Origin: Salvia splendens
Lineage: Eukaryota; Streptophyta; Magnoliopsida; Lamiales; Lamiaceae
DNA length: 64,000 nt
Direction: 5' to 3'
Assembly (NCBI RefSeq): GCF_004379255.2
Contig: NC_056047.1
Span: 30,208,293-30,272,292 of the forward strand
Shown here: in pieces, positions 22,371-34,625 of the stretch
Layout of the letters: each line of letters opens with the position of its first letter
How positions within the stretch are numbered: position 1 is the stretch's first letter
Program-made: the position numbers and the translations under genes
Notes under the pieces: model-generated
The model's database searches: none
Seen by the model: the letters and a program-made list of their open reading frames with translations, nothing else
Told to the model about the DNA's origin: nothing

Positions 22371-25300
22371 AATGCTATTTGCTTAGATTACTCATGCTCA
22401 ACTTGTTCACGACACAAGCAATGTCAGGTCGAGTGCAATTAGTCAAGTACATAATGCATCCGATGACTCGTGCATACTCTTCTTGTGCAACGGGTTCACC
22501 TTTGTTCTTGCTCAAGTGAACGTCGAGTTCAATTGGAGTCTTAACCGGCGCGTCATCATAGGCTTTTAATTTATTCAATATCTTCTCAACATAATGTGAT
22601 TGTGTTAAGATGATTCCATCAGACGTTCTTAGAATCTTCATTCCAAGAATTACAACTCCTAGACCCATGTCTTTTATGTCAAAGTTTCTCTTTAACATGG
22701 CATTTGTATCGTTAATTACTTGAGTGTTACTACCTAAGATTAACATATCATCAACGTATAGAGACACTATAACATGGCCGTTATTAGTGCTCTTGATGTA
22801 GACACATTTGTCGCACTCATTGATTTTAAACCCATTTGATAACATCACATTATCAAACTTCAAGTGCCATTGCAATGGCGCTTGTTTCAATCCATATAGA
22901 GACTTTACAAGCTTGCATACCTTTTTCTCTTGTCCAGGTACTACAAACCCCTCACAAGAGCTCTTCAATGCTCTTTGCTTAGATTACTCGTGTAACGACT
23001 CAACTTGTTCACGGCACAAGCAATGTCAGGTCGAGTGCAATTAGTCAAGTACATAATGCATCCGATGACCCGTGCATACTCTTCTTGTGCAACGGGTTCA
23101 CCTTTGTTCTTGCTCAAATGAACGTCAAGTTTAATTGGAGTCTTAACCGGCGCGCCATCATAGGCTTTTAATTTATTCAATATCTTCTCAACATGATGTG
23201 ATTGTGTTAAGATGATTCCATCAGACGTTCTTAGAATCTTCATTCCAAGAATTACATCTGCAAGACCCATGTCTTTTATGTCAAAGTTTCTCTTTAACAT
23301 GGCCTTTGTATCGTTAATTACTTGAGTGTTAATACCTAAGATTAACATATCATCAACGTATAGAGACACTATAACATGGCCGTTATTAGTGCTCTTGATG
23401 TAGACACATTTGTCGCACTCATTGATTTTAAACCCATTTGATAACATCACATTATCAAACTTCAAGTGCCATTGCAATGGCGCTTGTTTCAATCCATATA
23501 GAGACTTTACAAGCTTGCATACCTTTTTCTCTTGTCCAGGTACTACAAACCCCTCACAAGAGCTCTTCAATGCTCTTTGCTTAGATTACTCGTGTAACGT
23601 CTCAACTTGTTCACGGCACAAGCAATGTCAGGTCGAGTGCAATTAGTCAAGTACATAATGCATCCGATGACCCGTGCATACTCTTCTTGTGCAACGGGTT
23701 CACCTTTGATCTTGCTCAAATGAACGTCAAGTTCAATTGGAGTCTTAACCGGCGCGCCATCATAGGCTTTTAATTTATTCAATATCTTCTCAACATGATG
23801 TGATTGTGTTAAGATGATTCCATCAGACGTTCTTAGAATCTTCATTCCAAGAATTACATCTGCTAGACCCATGTCTTTTATGTCAAAGTTTCTCTTTAAC
23901 ATGGCCTTTGTATCGTTAATTACTTGAGTGTTACTACCTAAGATTAACATATCATCAACGTATAGAGACACTATAACATGGCCGTTATTAGTGCTCTTGA
24001 TGTAGACACATTTGTCGCACTCATTGATTTTAAACCCATTTGATAACATCACATTATCAAACTTCAAATGCCATTGCAATGGCGCTTGTTTCAATCCATA
24101 TAGAGACTTTACAAGCTTGCATACCTTTTTCTCTTGTCCAGGTACTACAAACCCCTCACAAGAGCTCTTCAATGCTCTTTGCTTAGATTACTCGTGTAAT
24201 GACTCAACTTGTTCACGGCACAAGCAATATCAGGTCGAGTGCAATTAGTCAAGTACACAATGCATCCGATGACCCGTGCATACTCTTCTTGTGCAACGGG
24301 TTCACCTTTGTTCTTGCTCAAATGAACGTCAAGTTCAATTGGAGTCTTAACCGGCGCGCCATCATAGGCTTTTAATTTATTCAATATCTTCTCAACATGA
24401 TGTGATTGTGTTAAGATGATTCCATCCGACATTCTTAGAATCTTCATTCCAAGAATTACATCTGCTAGACCCATGTCTTTTATGTCAAAGTTTCTTTTTA
24501 ACATGACCTTTGTATCGTTAATTACTTGAGTGTTACTACCTAAGATTAACATATCATCAACGTATAGAGACACTATAACATGGCCGTTATTAGTGCTCTT
24601 GATGTAGACACATTTGTCGCACTCATTGATTTTAAACCCATTTGATAACATCACATTATCAAACTTCAAGTGCCATTGCAATGGCGCTTGTTTCAATCCA
24701 TATAGAGACTTTACAAGCTTGCATACCTTTTTCTCTTGTCCAGGTACTACAAACCCCTCACAAGAGCTCTTCAATGCTCTTTGCTTAGATTACTCGTGTA
24801 ACGACTCAATTTGTTCACGACACAAGCAATGTCAGGTCGAGTGCAATTAGTCAAGTACATAATGCATCCGATGACCCGTGCATACTCTTCTTGTGCAACG
24901 GGTTCATCTTTGATCTTGCTCAAGTGAACGTCGAGTTCAATTGGAGTCTTAACCGGCGTGCCATCATAGGCTTTTAATTTATTCAATATCTTCTCAACAT
25001 AATGTGATTGTGTTAAGATGATTCCATCAGACGTTCTTAGAATCTTCATTCCAAGAATTACATCTGCTAGACCCATGTCTTTTATGTTAAAGTTTCTCTT
25101 TAACATGGCCTTTGTATCGTTAATTACTTGAGTGTTACTACCTTAGATTAACATAACATCAACGTATAGAGACACTATAACATGGCCGTTATTAGTGCTC
25201 TTGATGTAGACATATTTATCGCACTAGCTGATTTTAAACCCATTTGATAACATCACATTATCAAACTTCAAGTGCCATTGCAATGGCTCTTGTTTCAATC

Positions 25301-25857
25301 CATATAGAGACTTTACAAGCTTGCATACCTTTTTCTCTTGTCCAGGTACTACAAACCCCTCACAAGAGCTCTTCAATGCTCTTTGCTTAGATTACTCGTG
25401 TAACGACTCAACTTGTTCACGGCACAAGCAATGTCAGGTCGAGTGCAATTAGTCAAGTACATAATGCATCCGATGACCCGTGCATACTCTTCTTGTGCAA
25501 CGGGTTCACCTTTGTTCTTGCTCAAGTGAACGTCGAGTTCAATTGGAGTCTTAACCATCGCGCCATCATAGGCTTTTAATTTATTCAATATCTTCTCAAT
25601 ATAATGTGATTGTGTTAAAATGATTCCATCAGACGTTCTTAGAATCTTCATTCCAAGAATTACATCTGCTAGACCCATGTCTTTTATGTCAAAGTTTCTC
25701 TTTAACATGGCCGTTGTCGCACTCGTTGATTTTAAACCTATTTGATAACATCACATTATCAAACTTCAAGTGCCATTGCAATGGCGCTTGTTTCAATCTA
25801 TATAGAGACTTTACGAGCTTGCATACCTTTTTCTCTTGTCCAGGTACTACAAACCCT
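22356..25857 (-). repeat. Six tandem copies of a ~602-bp RT-RNase H segment
   Basis: The junction marker 'ctcacaagagctcttcaatg' recurs at 22,951, 23,553, 24,155, 24,757 and 25,359, an exact 602-bp period, and a variant starts at 22,356 (first unit 595 bp). Each unit encodes about 200 residues from [11 protein letters not shown] through [13 protein letters not shown] and the catalytic YVDDMLI to [14 protein letters not shown]. It is then joined to the next EGFVVPG instead of continuing into [10 protein letters not shown]. 602 is not a multiple of three, so each junction shifts frame and a stop follows SKEH. The sixth unit (25,359-25,857) has lost an internal ~170 bp including YVDD. The fifth has the catalytic motif changed to YVDV and a stop. 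The plus-strand copy has one unit only. Confidence 0.95.
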
Positions 25858-25859
25858 TC

Positions 25860-26987
25860 GGGTTGTTACATATAAATTTCATCTTCTAGTTCACAATTTA
25901 GAAACGCGGTCTTTACATCCATTTTATGAATATCAAGATTGTGCAATGCAGCAATAACGAGAAGCATTCAGATAGATGTAATCCTTGTTACAGGTAAATA
26001 GGTATCGAAGAAGTAACGTCCTTCCTTTTGTTTAAAACCCTTTACTACTAGTCGGGCTTTATACTTATCCACTGTTCCATCGGCCTTAAATTTCCTTTTA
26101 AGTACCCATTTGCAACCTAGAGGTTTCTCACCTTCCGGTAGATCTACCAACACCCAAGTGTGGTTTAGCAAAATTGAATCAATTTCGCTTTGAACAGCTT
26201 CTCTCCAATGTAGCCCGTCTAGGCCATCGAAGGCAACTTTTATAGATGTTGGTTCTTCATCTAACATAAAAGCAATGTAGTCAGGACCAAACGTTTTTGG
26301 TGTTCTGACCCTAATACCACGTCTTAGTACTGTATCCTTTGGATCGGGCTTTGCACGCTTGCGCGATTCAGGTTCCTCATCTGCTGATTTAGAACTATTG
26401 GCTTCTTCTTCCACTAGTTTAGAACTAATGACTTCTTCTTCAATTCTTGTCTCAGAATTGGTAGAGACTTTTTCCTTGTCTTTGCAAGGAAATGTATTTT
26501 CGAGAAATACAACATTCCTTGACTCAATTGTTGTTCCTACTGTAATAGTCGATATTTCAGACTTGTGAACAACAAATCGATATGCACTACTGTTAAGTGC
26601 ATATCCAATGAAGATACAATCAACTGTTTTAGGTCCAATTGTAACTTCCTTGGGCGGGGGAGCCATTACTTTTGCCAAACACCCCCGCACTTTGAGGTAT
26701 TTGTAAGATAGTTTCTTTCTTTTCCACGACTCATAAGGAGTGACGTCTTTTCCTTTGCGTGGAATTTTGTTTAGGATAGAGTTGGCTGTCAAGATAGCCT
26801 CCCCCCACATGTTCTGGGGTAATCCAGAACTAAGTAGCAGTGCATTTATCATTTCCTTTAGAGTTCGATTTTTACGTTCTGCAACACCATTAGATTGTGG
26901 TGAATATGGAGCAGTTGTTTGATGAATTATACCACTTACGTTGCATAACTCCTCAAACGGGGCTACATATTCGCATCCTCTATCGCT
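25860..26987 (-). pseudogene. copia integrase C-terminal half and RT N-terminal part
   Basis: This continues the same frame after the stop at 26,985-26,987. The integrase C-terminal region (NMWGEAILTA, KTVDCIFIGYA) is followed by the RT start (HWREAVQSEID, GCKWVLKRKFKADG, KARLVVKGFKQKEG, FFDTYLPVTRI). The frame stops at 25,968 (TGA where the family has CGA, after RITSI). It then resumes as MLLVIAALHN and DVKTAFLN, with another stop just before QPEGFVVPG. The RT catalytic region follows in the amplified array. Confidence 0.88.
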
Positions 26988-28493
26988 TCAAATCGTTTTG
27001 ATTTTACAACCAAGTTGATTCTCAACTTCGTTCTTATAATTTTTGAACGCTTCTATTGCTTCATCTTTACTTCTTAAAAGATAAATGTAGCAATACCTTG
27101 TGCAATCATCTATGAAAGTGATAAAGTACTTTTTACCACCTCTAGTTTGCACCATCTTTAAATCACATACGTCCGTGTGAATTAATTCAAGGATTTTTGT
27201 GCTTCGTTCAACCGAGTGAAATGACAACTTAGTCATTTTTGCTTCAAGACAAATTTCACATTTATCTTGGGTATCCACTTCATTAGCCTTTAGTAAATCT
27301 AAATTCACTAATCTTTTAATGGCTTTTGAATTTATATGTCTCAATCTATAATGCCACAAACTTGAACACTCAATCAAGTAAGAGGAAGTAGATGCTTTAT
27401 TATTATCTGCCAACGGCTTTGCAAAACTGCGAGTTGCCACACTGAGCTTGAAAAGTCCATCGGTTACATAACCTTTTCCGAGTGACTTTCCAAACTTGTA
27501 CAATGCAAACCTATCAGACTCAAATACAAGTTTAAACCCCTTATTAACTAGTATTGATCCTGACACTAGGTTCTTGCGGATGTCCGAGACATGCAGCACA
27601 TCCTTCAAAGTGATAGAGACACCAGACGTCATCGTGCCGAGGATTTCGGACGACGCTCGATTCCCCATGTTGATCTTCCTCCCTTCAACAGCAATGTAGG
27701 AGGTAAACTTGCTCCTATCTGAGCAGACATGAGCAGTAGCGCCGGTGTCGATGTACCAGCCACCCTTGTTATCGACAAGGTTAACTTCTTCAGTGACCAC
27801 AACAATGAGGTCGTTTTCATCCCAGTCTTTGAACTCCTTCTCAATGACGTGGGCTGCCGGCTTCTTTTTCTTGCCGCGGCAGTCCTTGGCAAAGTGGCCA
27901 GTTTTGCCACACTTGAAGCATTCGCCTTCAAATTTCTTTGCAGGCTGCTTTCCCTTTCTTTTATCCTTTTGACTTGGGTTAGGGCGTTTGTTGGAGGGAC
28001 CGCCCCGCTCCAACAGATTGGTTTTGGCTTCAAGTGGGCTAAAGCCCTTAGCCTTTTGGTCGCTTTTGTGCACATCAGCCTCAATGCGCAATTTCACGAT
28101 CAAGTCTTCAAGGGTCATCTGCTTTCGCTTGTGCTTGAGATAGCTCTTGAAGTCCTTCCAATTGGGAGGAAGCTTGTCAATGATCGTGCACCTTAAGAAT
28201 TTGTCGGGCAAGGTCATCCCTTCAGCCACTAGTGCGTGGATGATCATTTGGAGCTCTTGAACTTGCTCCATGATGGATCGAGAGTCGACCATCTTGTAGT
28301 TCATAAATTTGGATGCTACAACTTGTTCAGTACCTGCAGCGTTATCTATGCTATACTTCCTTTCTAGGCTTTCCCACATCTCTTTTGATGTGGTTACAAC
28401 GGAGTATACATTGTACAAACTATCATATAAAGCACTTAGAATGAAATTTTTATAAAGATAATCTCCATTTCTCCAAGCTTCATAGTCCTCCAT
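26988..28493 (-). pseudogene. copia gag (UBN2), zinc knuckle, protease and integrase core
   Basis: This is a 501-residue frame on the minus strand. Residues ~1-150 are a UBN2-type capsid region (KEMWESLERKY, IIDKLPPNWKDF). A CCHC knuckle CFKCGKTGHFAKDC is at ~193-206. The aspartic protease motif WYIDTGATAHVC is near 247. GAG_pre-integrase follows ([19 protein letters not shown], then [12 protein letters not shown]). Next is the start of the integrase catalytic core ([28 protein letters not shown]). It ends at KTI followed by TGA, where the plus-strand copy has CGA, a probable CpG transition. The initial Met is arbitrary: the real gag starts upstream in another frame. Confidence 0.92.
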
Positions 28494-29110
28494 GACTTCG
28501 ACATAGTCTCTTGATCGCTTGGCGCGGGCGGCTCGTTTTCAGTGAGGAAGTTGGCGACGCCCAATGTTGTCAAGTAGAACAACATCTTTTGGTACCACCT
28601 TTTGAAGTCAGATCCTCCAAACTTTGATGGCTTCTCGGTAGGTGGCATCAGTCTTGGTGCCAACGGTGCCGTACTTGGTCTATTGAAGGAACCAATTCTG
28701 TTGCCCCCGAAGGAGCCAACAACGTGGTTGGGCATAGAGCCCCCACTATTCATGTTGGGCATAGAGCCCGCCATGGTCGTACCAGTCCCGAAGGAACTAG
28801 CACCCGCGTGAGACCCGAAGGCCCCAGCATTCGTGTGAGACCCGAAGGCCCTAGCACTCGTTCCATTAAAGGATCCGAAGGAACCACTAAAAATGGAACC
28901 AACCGATCCACTCGAGGTGGATCCACCAGTGGGCTTAAGGGGGTTAACAAACTCCCAAGGTGTTGTTGATGAAGATGGATAGCGCCCAGGAGTGGGCATC
29001 ATCGTCGGAATCGACGATGTGTTGACCGGTGCAGTGGTCGACATGGTGGATGGAGATGCGGCGGCGGTGGTGGCAGCGATGGTGTTGAATTCAGTCGACA
29101 TCTCCAGCAA
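28436..29110 (-). pseudogene. copia gag N-terminus, FG-rich
   Basis: This 224-residue frame starts at 29,110, just inside the 5' LTR. It begins with an Ala/Ser/Thr-rich tail, then a low-complexity region (~70-155) with repeated Phe-Gly pairs (GSFGSF, AFGSHTNAG, AFGSHAG, SFGTG, SFGGN). Then comes SKFGGSDFKRWYQKMLFYLTTLG, the usual start of the copia capsid domain. It overlaps the next frame, and the match passes between frames near 28,490, so a one-base frameshift separates the two parts of gag. Confidence 0.85.
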
Positions 29111-29191
29111 AGGTATTAAGTTTCGGAAGTGATTAAGTTCAGTTTAGATATCCAAATTCCTTCAAAGGCAAGTCCTATCTCGTCTTGCGAC

Positions 29192-30377
29192 TGTTGGGAT
29201 TCTACTTTAAATAAAAGATAAAAGTCGGGCGTAATACAACCCAAAGAAGGAATACAAAAGAACGAACTTAACCAAAATTACAATTGAAAAAAAAATCGAA
29301 ACAGTAAGACCGTAAAAGTGTTTAGCCGAGTCGAGGAGGCCTCTTTCTGCAAGACGAGATACGCCCCGGTAGTGCTCTCGGTTTAGCGCGTCGTCCCCAG
29401 AGATAAAATGACTACGTCTCTGGTGAAGCAGCACCGCAATCAACAGAGCTCCGACGAACTGGATGGAGGAGAGGGCAAAGCTTTCGACAGAAAAACAATG
29501 CAGGAGAGGGAGAGAGCTTATGATGCCATATGCGTTGCGAATGTTGTCTAGAGATGCATGGAATGGCTAGCCTATTTATAGGCCTAGTCCACTGCAGGGG
29601 TCAACTCAGCCTTGATGGCTGTCATCATGGCTCATTATGGCGGGTCAGTAACCGCCGGTCGTTACGAGTTTGAAAGCTGGAGTGGTCGACGTTGAATCTA
29701 GACGTTGTACACGCCCTAGTTCAACCGTCACATGTAGACTTCGTGAAGCGACTTGATCAAGACACTGATCAAGCCATTGCTCAAGGCGCAGCAGGCCGAG
29801 TTGATCAGGCTTCTGATCAAGGCGCAGCATGTCAAGTTGATCAGGCTGCTGCCCAAAACTGAGGTGGTCCAAAACATTAAGTCTGGATCCAGGGACAAGC
29901 CCAAGAACCAAGCTCAAAGACCACCCAGAGTCCAATTGCCAAGATCCAAGTACAAGTCCAAGTCCAAGGGCAAGGGCATGGGCATGGGCGCGGGCGCGGG
30001 TGCAGGCACGGCTCGGCTCGGCGCGCGTGTGGGCTCTTTCACCCATCTTAGTCCACGATAATTACTAAATGTAATAAGTCACTTAATAAATACACATTTA
30101 CAGATGTGTCTCATCTCCTATGTGGGATAATTAACACTAGTTAATTACTCCCTACAATTTCAACTCATAGCTTTATCAAAAGCTACAATGCGATCAACTT
30201 TAATCCACTATTTCTCACTCACCGGGAATCGGATTTGAGAAAGTGAATATACTACGGTCATCTGCGCGGAACGTAGATCGACGCTATATCATTTAATTTT
30301 CCAAAATTAAATGTCTCGTCATATTTATTATTGGTCAAAATTTGTTGACCAGACATCTTAAGATCAAGATTCCTACA
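29192..30377 (-). repeat. 5' LTR of minus-strand copia
   Basis: It is 1186 bp with the same TGTAGG/CCCAACA ends as the other LTR, differing by scattered substitutions and by lacking the 36-bp duplication. A TATA box (TATAAAT, minus) is at 29,574-29,580. It is followed on its outer side by internal sequence of the same family rather than host DNA. Confidence 0.9.
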
Positions 30378-30506
30378 ATCCTCCACATGAGTGGAAATAG
30401 CCAAATGCATATGCATGCAGACAAAAGCTTAACCCTGGAGAGGTATATAAGCATAAGGATAGGTAGTTGTTGGCTTTGAACCCTCCATAGTCGACACCAT
30501 CGGATA
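30378..30506 (-). mobile_element. Fragment of a second copia copy sharing the LTR
   Basis: 129 bp matching the sequence just inside the 3' LTR (21,256-21,384), including 'cacatgagtggaaatagcc' and 'gtcgacaccatcggata'. It lies outside the 5' LTR. This LTR-internal-LTR-internal order indicates a former tandem pair sharing one LTR, now truncated at 30,506. Confidence 0.85.
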
Positions 30507-30594
30507 TTACTTTGTGCCAAAATAGAAATAATTCAATTAACTTGAAAATTTCCAAAATAGAAAAATGACTTTATTAACATTGAATAGAAGGAGT

Positions 30595-30991
30595 AATTTT
30601 TTGGTCTTAAACATATGGTCGAAATACGAAGTTAGTCCAAAACATTTACTTTTGAAAATCGAGTCTTAAACAAATGAATTCATCGTCGGATCAGTCCTTT
30701 TTTTACAGTTCCGTTAAAAACTAAATTAGAATATTAATCCATGAGTAATAAACCCATTTTGACCGTTGGTGAATCCGGGACCCCATTGATTGGAGCCGCA
30801 TATGTTTATTTTATTTTATTTGAATTAATCATATATTAATATTCTAATTTAGTCAAAATTTCACTAATCGACGGAACCATAAAAAAGGACCGATCCGACG
30901 ACGATTTTATTTGTTTAGGACTCAATTTTCAAAACGTGAATATTTTTGACCAACTTCGTATTTCAGCAATATGGTTAGGACCAAAATAGTA
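30595..30991. mobile_element. Long-TIR MITE (MULE-like)
   Basis: The left arm (30,596-30,720) and right arm (30,870-30,990) are inverted copies over about 120 bp. For example 'gaaatacgaagttagtcc' on the left faces 'gaccaacttcgtatttc' on the right, and 'tcgtcggatcagtcc' faces 'ggaccgatccgacga'. The core between them is AT-rich and non-coding. The target duplication is not clear. The stretch 30,507-30,594 looks like a Stowaway-type fragment. Confidence 0.8.
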
Positions 30992-30999
30992 CTTTAGTC

Positions 31000-31861
31000 T
31001 TGATTTATTTTGAATAAAATGAAAGAGGGAAGTTGTGAGGTGCAAGAGTAGTAGAATGTTTGCAGGCAAAAAGAGAAGTTAAAGAGGGGGAATGGATGTG
31101 CTTACTAGGGAATTTAGTGCATATGACAAGTCATTAGCATAGGGTGGCCACACTCATCAATATTCTGAGTAATGATATGAGATATACAACTCACACACCC
31201 TTATTAACTAAACTAGTATTTACACCCGAGCTATGCACGGGACATAAGAGTTTCACGTAATGAATTCAAAATATAATAAATATATAGAAAATAAGAATTC
31301 AAAAAAAACAATGTGAAGATTTAAAAAGATAGAAATGTACTTATCTTGTCTCACTCTAAATGAAGAATTTACTATTCCCTAATGAATGAAACAATTATGC
31401 AATTCTAATTTATAATCTAAGTGGAGTAAAATCAATAAAATTAATGACAAATAGAAGATGTGTGACTGATGATCAAAGAATATGAGTTAATTAGAATAAG
31501 ATATAAAATAAAGAAAATATGTGTGAGTAAAGATGTTTATTGACAGTGTTATGCACGTCATTAATCCAAATATAAGACTAATTAATATATAAATTTATTA
31601 ACTTAATTATAAAAAAATTAATGGTAGTGCACTATTTAATGCGTTTTAGCGTTTTATTAGACCATTATTTATCTAATTGTTTTTCCCTTCAAAAATATTT
31701 TTAGATAAAAGACACTTCATCTTTTTATTTTCCCTCTAAAAAGGGTATCAAAGTCTTTTCATCAAACTTGCATTTTAGATTAGGATAAAATCCAACGCCT
31801 GACCAAACATATTGCCATAAAAATGGTTGGTCATCCTCATTCCTTCCTTTCACAAATACTC
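31000..31861. other. AT-rich spacer, nothing firm
   Basis: It contains 'ctagtatttacacccgagct' near 31,213, a motif often seen at plant repeat ends, but no partner end could be found. No gene is visible. Confidence 0.5.
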
Positions 31862-34625
31862 TGTCCCGGACATCCGCAAGAACCTAGTGTCAGGATCAAT
31901 ACTAGTTAATAAGGGGTTTAAACTTGTATTTGAGTCTGATAGGTTTGCTTTGTATAAGTTTGGAAAATCCCTCGGAAAAGGTTATGTAACCGATGGGCTT
32001 TTCAAGCTTAGTGTGGCAACCCGCAGTGTTGCAAAGCCCTTGGCTAATAATAATAAAGCGTCTACTTCCTCTTATTTGACTGAGTCTTCAAATTTATGGC
32101 ATTGTAGATTGGGACATGTAAATTCAAAAGCCATTAAAAGATTAGTGAATTTAGATTTACTAAAGGCTAATGAAGTGGATACTCAAGATAAATGTGAAAT
32201 TTGTCTTGAAGCAAAAATGACTAAGTTGCCGTTTCACTCAGTTGAACGAAGCACAAAACCCCTTGAATTAATTCACACGGATGTATGTGATTTAAAGATG
32301 GTGCAAACTAGAGGTGGTAAAAAGTACTTTATCACTTTCATAGATGATTGCACAAGGTATTGCTACATTTATCTTTTAAGAAGTAAAGATGAAGCAATAG
32401 AAGCGTTCAAAAATTATAAGAACGAAGTTGAGAATCAACTTGGTTGTAAAATCAAAACGATTCGAAGCGATAGAGGAGGCGAATATGTAGCCCCGTTTGA
32501 GGAGTTATGCAACGCAAGTGGTATAATTCATCAAACAACTGCTCCATATTCACCATAATCTAACGGTGTTGCAGAACGCAAAAATCAAACTCTAAAAGAG
32601 ATGATGAATGCACTGCTTCTGACTTCAGGATTACCACATAACATGTGGGGGGAAGTTGTTTTGACAGCCAACTATATCTTGAATAAAATCCCTATTAAAG
32701 GAAAAGATGTTACTCCTTATGAGTTGTGGAAGGGAATGAAGCCATCCTACAAATACCTCAAAGTGTGGGGGTGTTTGGCAAAGGTGATGGTTCCTCCACC
32801 CAAAGAAGTTACAATCGGACCTAAAACGGTTGATTGCATCTTCATTGGATATGCACTTAACAGTAGTGCATATCGATTTGTTGTTCACAAGTCTGAAATA
32901 TCGACTATCACAGTAGCAACAACAATTGAGTCGAGGAATGCTGTATTTCTCGAAAATACATTTCCTTGCAAAGACAAGGAAAAAGTCTCAACCAATTCTG
33001 AGACAAGAATTGAAGAAGCCACTAGTTTTAAACCAGGGGAAGAAGAAGCCACTAGTTCTAAATCAGTGGATGAGGAACCTGAATCGCGCAAGCGTACAAG
33101 GCCCGATCCAAAAGATACAGTACTAAGACATGGTTATAGAGTCAGAACACCAAAAACATTTGGTCCTGACTACATTGCTTTCATGTTGGATGAAGAACCA
33201 ACATCGATAAAAGTAGCCTTTGGTGGCCCAGACGGGCTGCATTGGAGAGAAGCTGTTCAAAGCGAAATTGATTCAATTTTGCTAAACCACACTTGGGTGT
33301 TGGTAGATCTACCTGAAGGGCATGACTTCTTCGATACCTATTCACCCGTAACAAGGATTACATCTATCCGATGCTTCTCGCTATTGCTGCATTGCACAAT
33401 CTTGAGATTCATCAAATGGATGTAAAGACCGCGTTTCTAAATGGTGAATTAGAAGATGAAATATATATGGAGCAACCCGAAGGGTTTGTAGTACCTGGAC
33501 AAGAGAAAAAGGTATGCAAGCTCGTAAAGTCCTTATATGGATTAAAACAAGCGCCATTGCAATGGCACTTGAAGTTTGATAATGTGATGTTATCAAATGG
33601 GTTTAAAATCAACGAGTGCGACAAATGTGTCTACATCAAGAGCACTAATAACGGCCATGTTATAGTGTGTCTATACGTTGACGATATGTTAATCTTGGGT
33701 AGCAACACTCAAGTAATTAACGATACAAAGGCCATGTTAAAGAGAAACTTTGACATGAAAGACATGGGTCTAGCCGATGTAATTCTTGAAATGAAGATTC
33801 TAAGAACGTCTGATGGAATCACCTTAACACAATCACATTATGTTGAGAAGATATTGAATAAATTCAAGGCCTATGATGGCGCGCCGGTTAAGACTCCAAT
33901 TGAACTCGACGTTCACTTGAGCAAAAACAAAGGCGAGCCCGTTGCACAAGAAGAGTATACACGGGTCATCGGGTGCATTATGTGCTTGACTAATTGCACT
34001 CGACCTGACATTGCTTGTGCCGTGAACAAGTTGAGTCGTTACACGAGCAATCCAAGCAAAGAGCATTGGAGAGCTCTTGTGAGAGTCTTGAGATATTTAA
34101 AACATACTCAAAATCTTAGGCTACACTTCTCGAGATACCCCCCGGTACTTGAAGGGTACTGTGATGCGAACTGGATATCCGATAATAGAGACTCACTTTC
34201 AACAAGTGGATACGTCTTTACTATTGGGGGTGGTGTTGTATCGTGGAAATCCACAAAACAGACATGTATAGCCCGATTAACAATGGAATCGGAGTTCATT
34301 GCCTTAGATAAGGCTGGTGAGGAAGCCGAGTGGCTTAAGAACTTCCTTGAAGATATTCCATGTTGGTCAAATCCATTGCCACCAGTGCTGATCCACTGCG
34401 ATAGCCAAGCGGCTATTGGAAGGGCAAACAATGGTTTCTATAAACGGTAAGTCTCGACATATACGTCGACGACATAACACAATGAGACATTTGATCACAA
34501 CAGGGGTGATTACAATTGACTATGTGAAGTCAATAGATAATCTAGCGGATCTGCTAACCAAAGGGTTAAACCGTGATCAAATTAATAAGTTGCTAGAGGG
34601 AATGGGTTTGAAATCCACAAACTAA
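31862..34625 (+). pseudogene. copia integrase-RT-RNase H, multiply broken
   Basis: Integrase: [34 protein letters not shown], then a TAA at 32,556-32,558 where a CAA (PQSNGVAER) is expected. The RT then continues from 32,601 in the same frame but lacks ~37 residues after DLPEG (the GCKWVLKRKFKADG block). There is a one-base loss at about 33,370 (RITSIR then a shift) and the frame resumes as [10 protein letters not shown]. The RT core is single-copy and complete here ([22 protein letters not shown]). RNase H follows ([30 protein letters not shown]). An extra base near 34,440 shifts into the last frame, ending LADLLTKGLN...KSTN at 34,625. Confidence 0.92.

Larger units (their letters stand above)
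20043..30506 (-). mobile_element. Ty1/copia retrotransposon, minus strand, with amplified RT segment
   Basis: The order on the minus strand is LTR (30,377-29,192), gag, protease, integrase, reverse transcriptase, RNase H, LTR (21,255-20,043). Integrase before RT defines Ty1/copia. The two LTRs begin TGTAGG and end CCCAACA on the minus strand and are closely similar. Pol is broken by at least two CGA-to-TGA-type stops, another stop near 25,870, a gag frameshift and the RT amplification. A matching 5-bp target duplication is not found, because the right LTR runs straight into more internal sequence (30,378-30,506). No PBS for initiator tRNA-Met is visible next to 29,192. Confidence 0.92.

Noticed and set aside
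22808..24850. Plus-strand 78-residue frames repeated across the RT array
   Set aside because: Antisense shadows of the reverse transcriptase coding strand.
29160..29191. Copia PBS next to the 5' LTR
   Set aside because: The adjacent sequence does not match the initiator tRNA-Met complement and I could not assign another tRNA.
31205..31260. Repeat end 'ctagtatttacacccgagct'
   Set aside because: Suggestive motif without a matching opposite end or target duplication.
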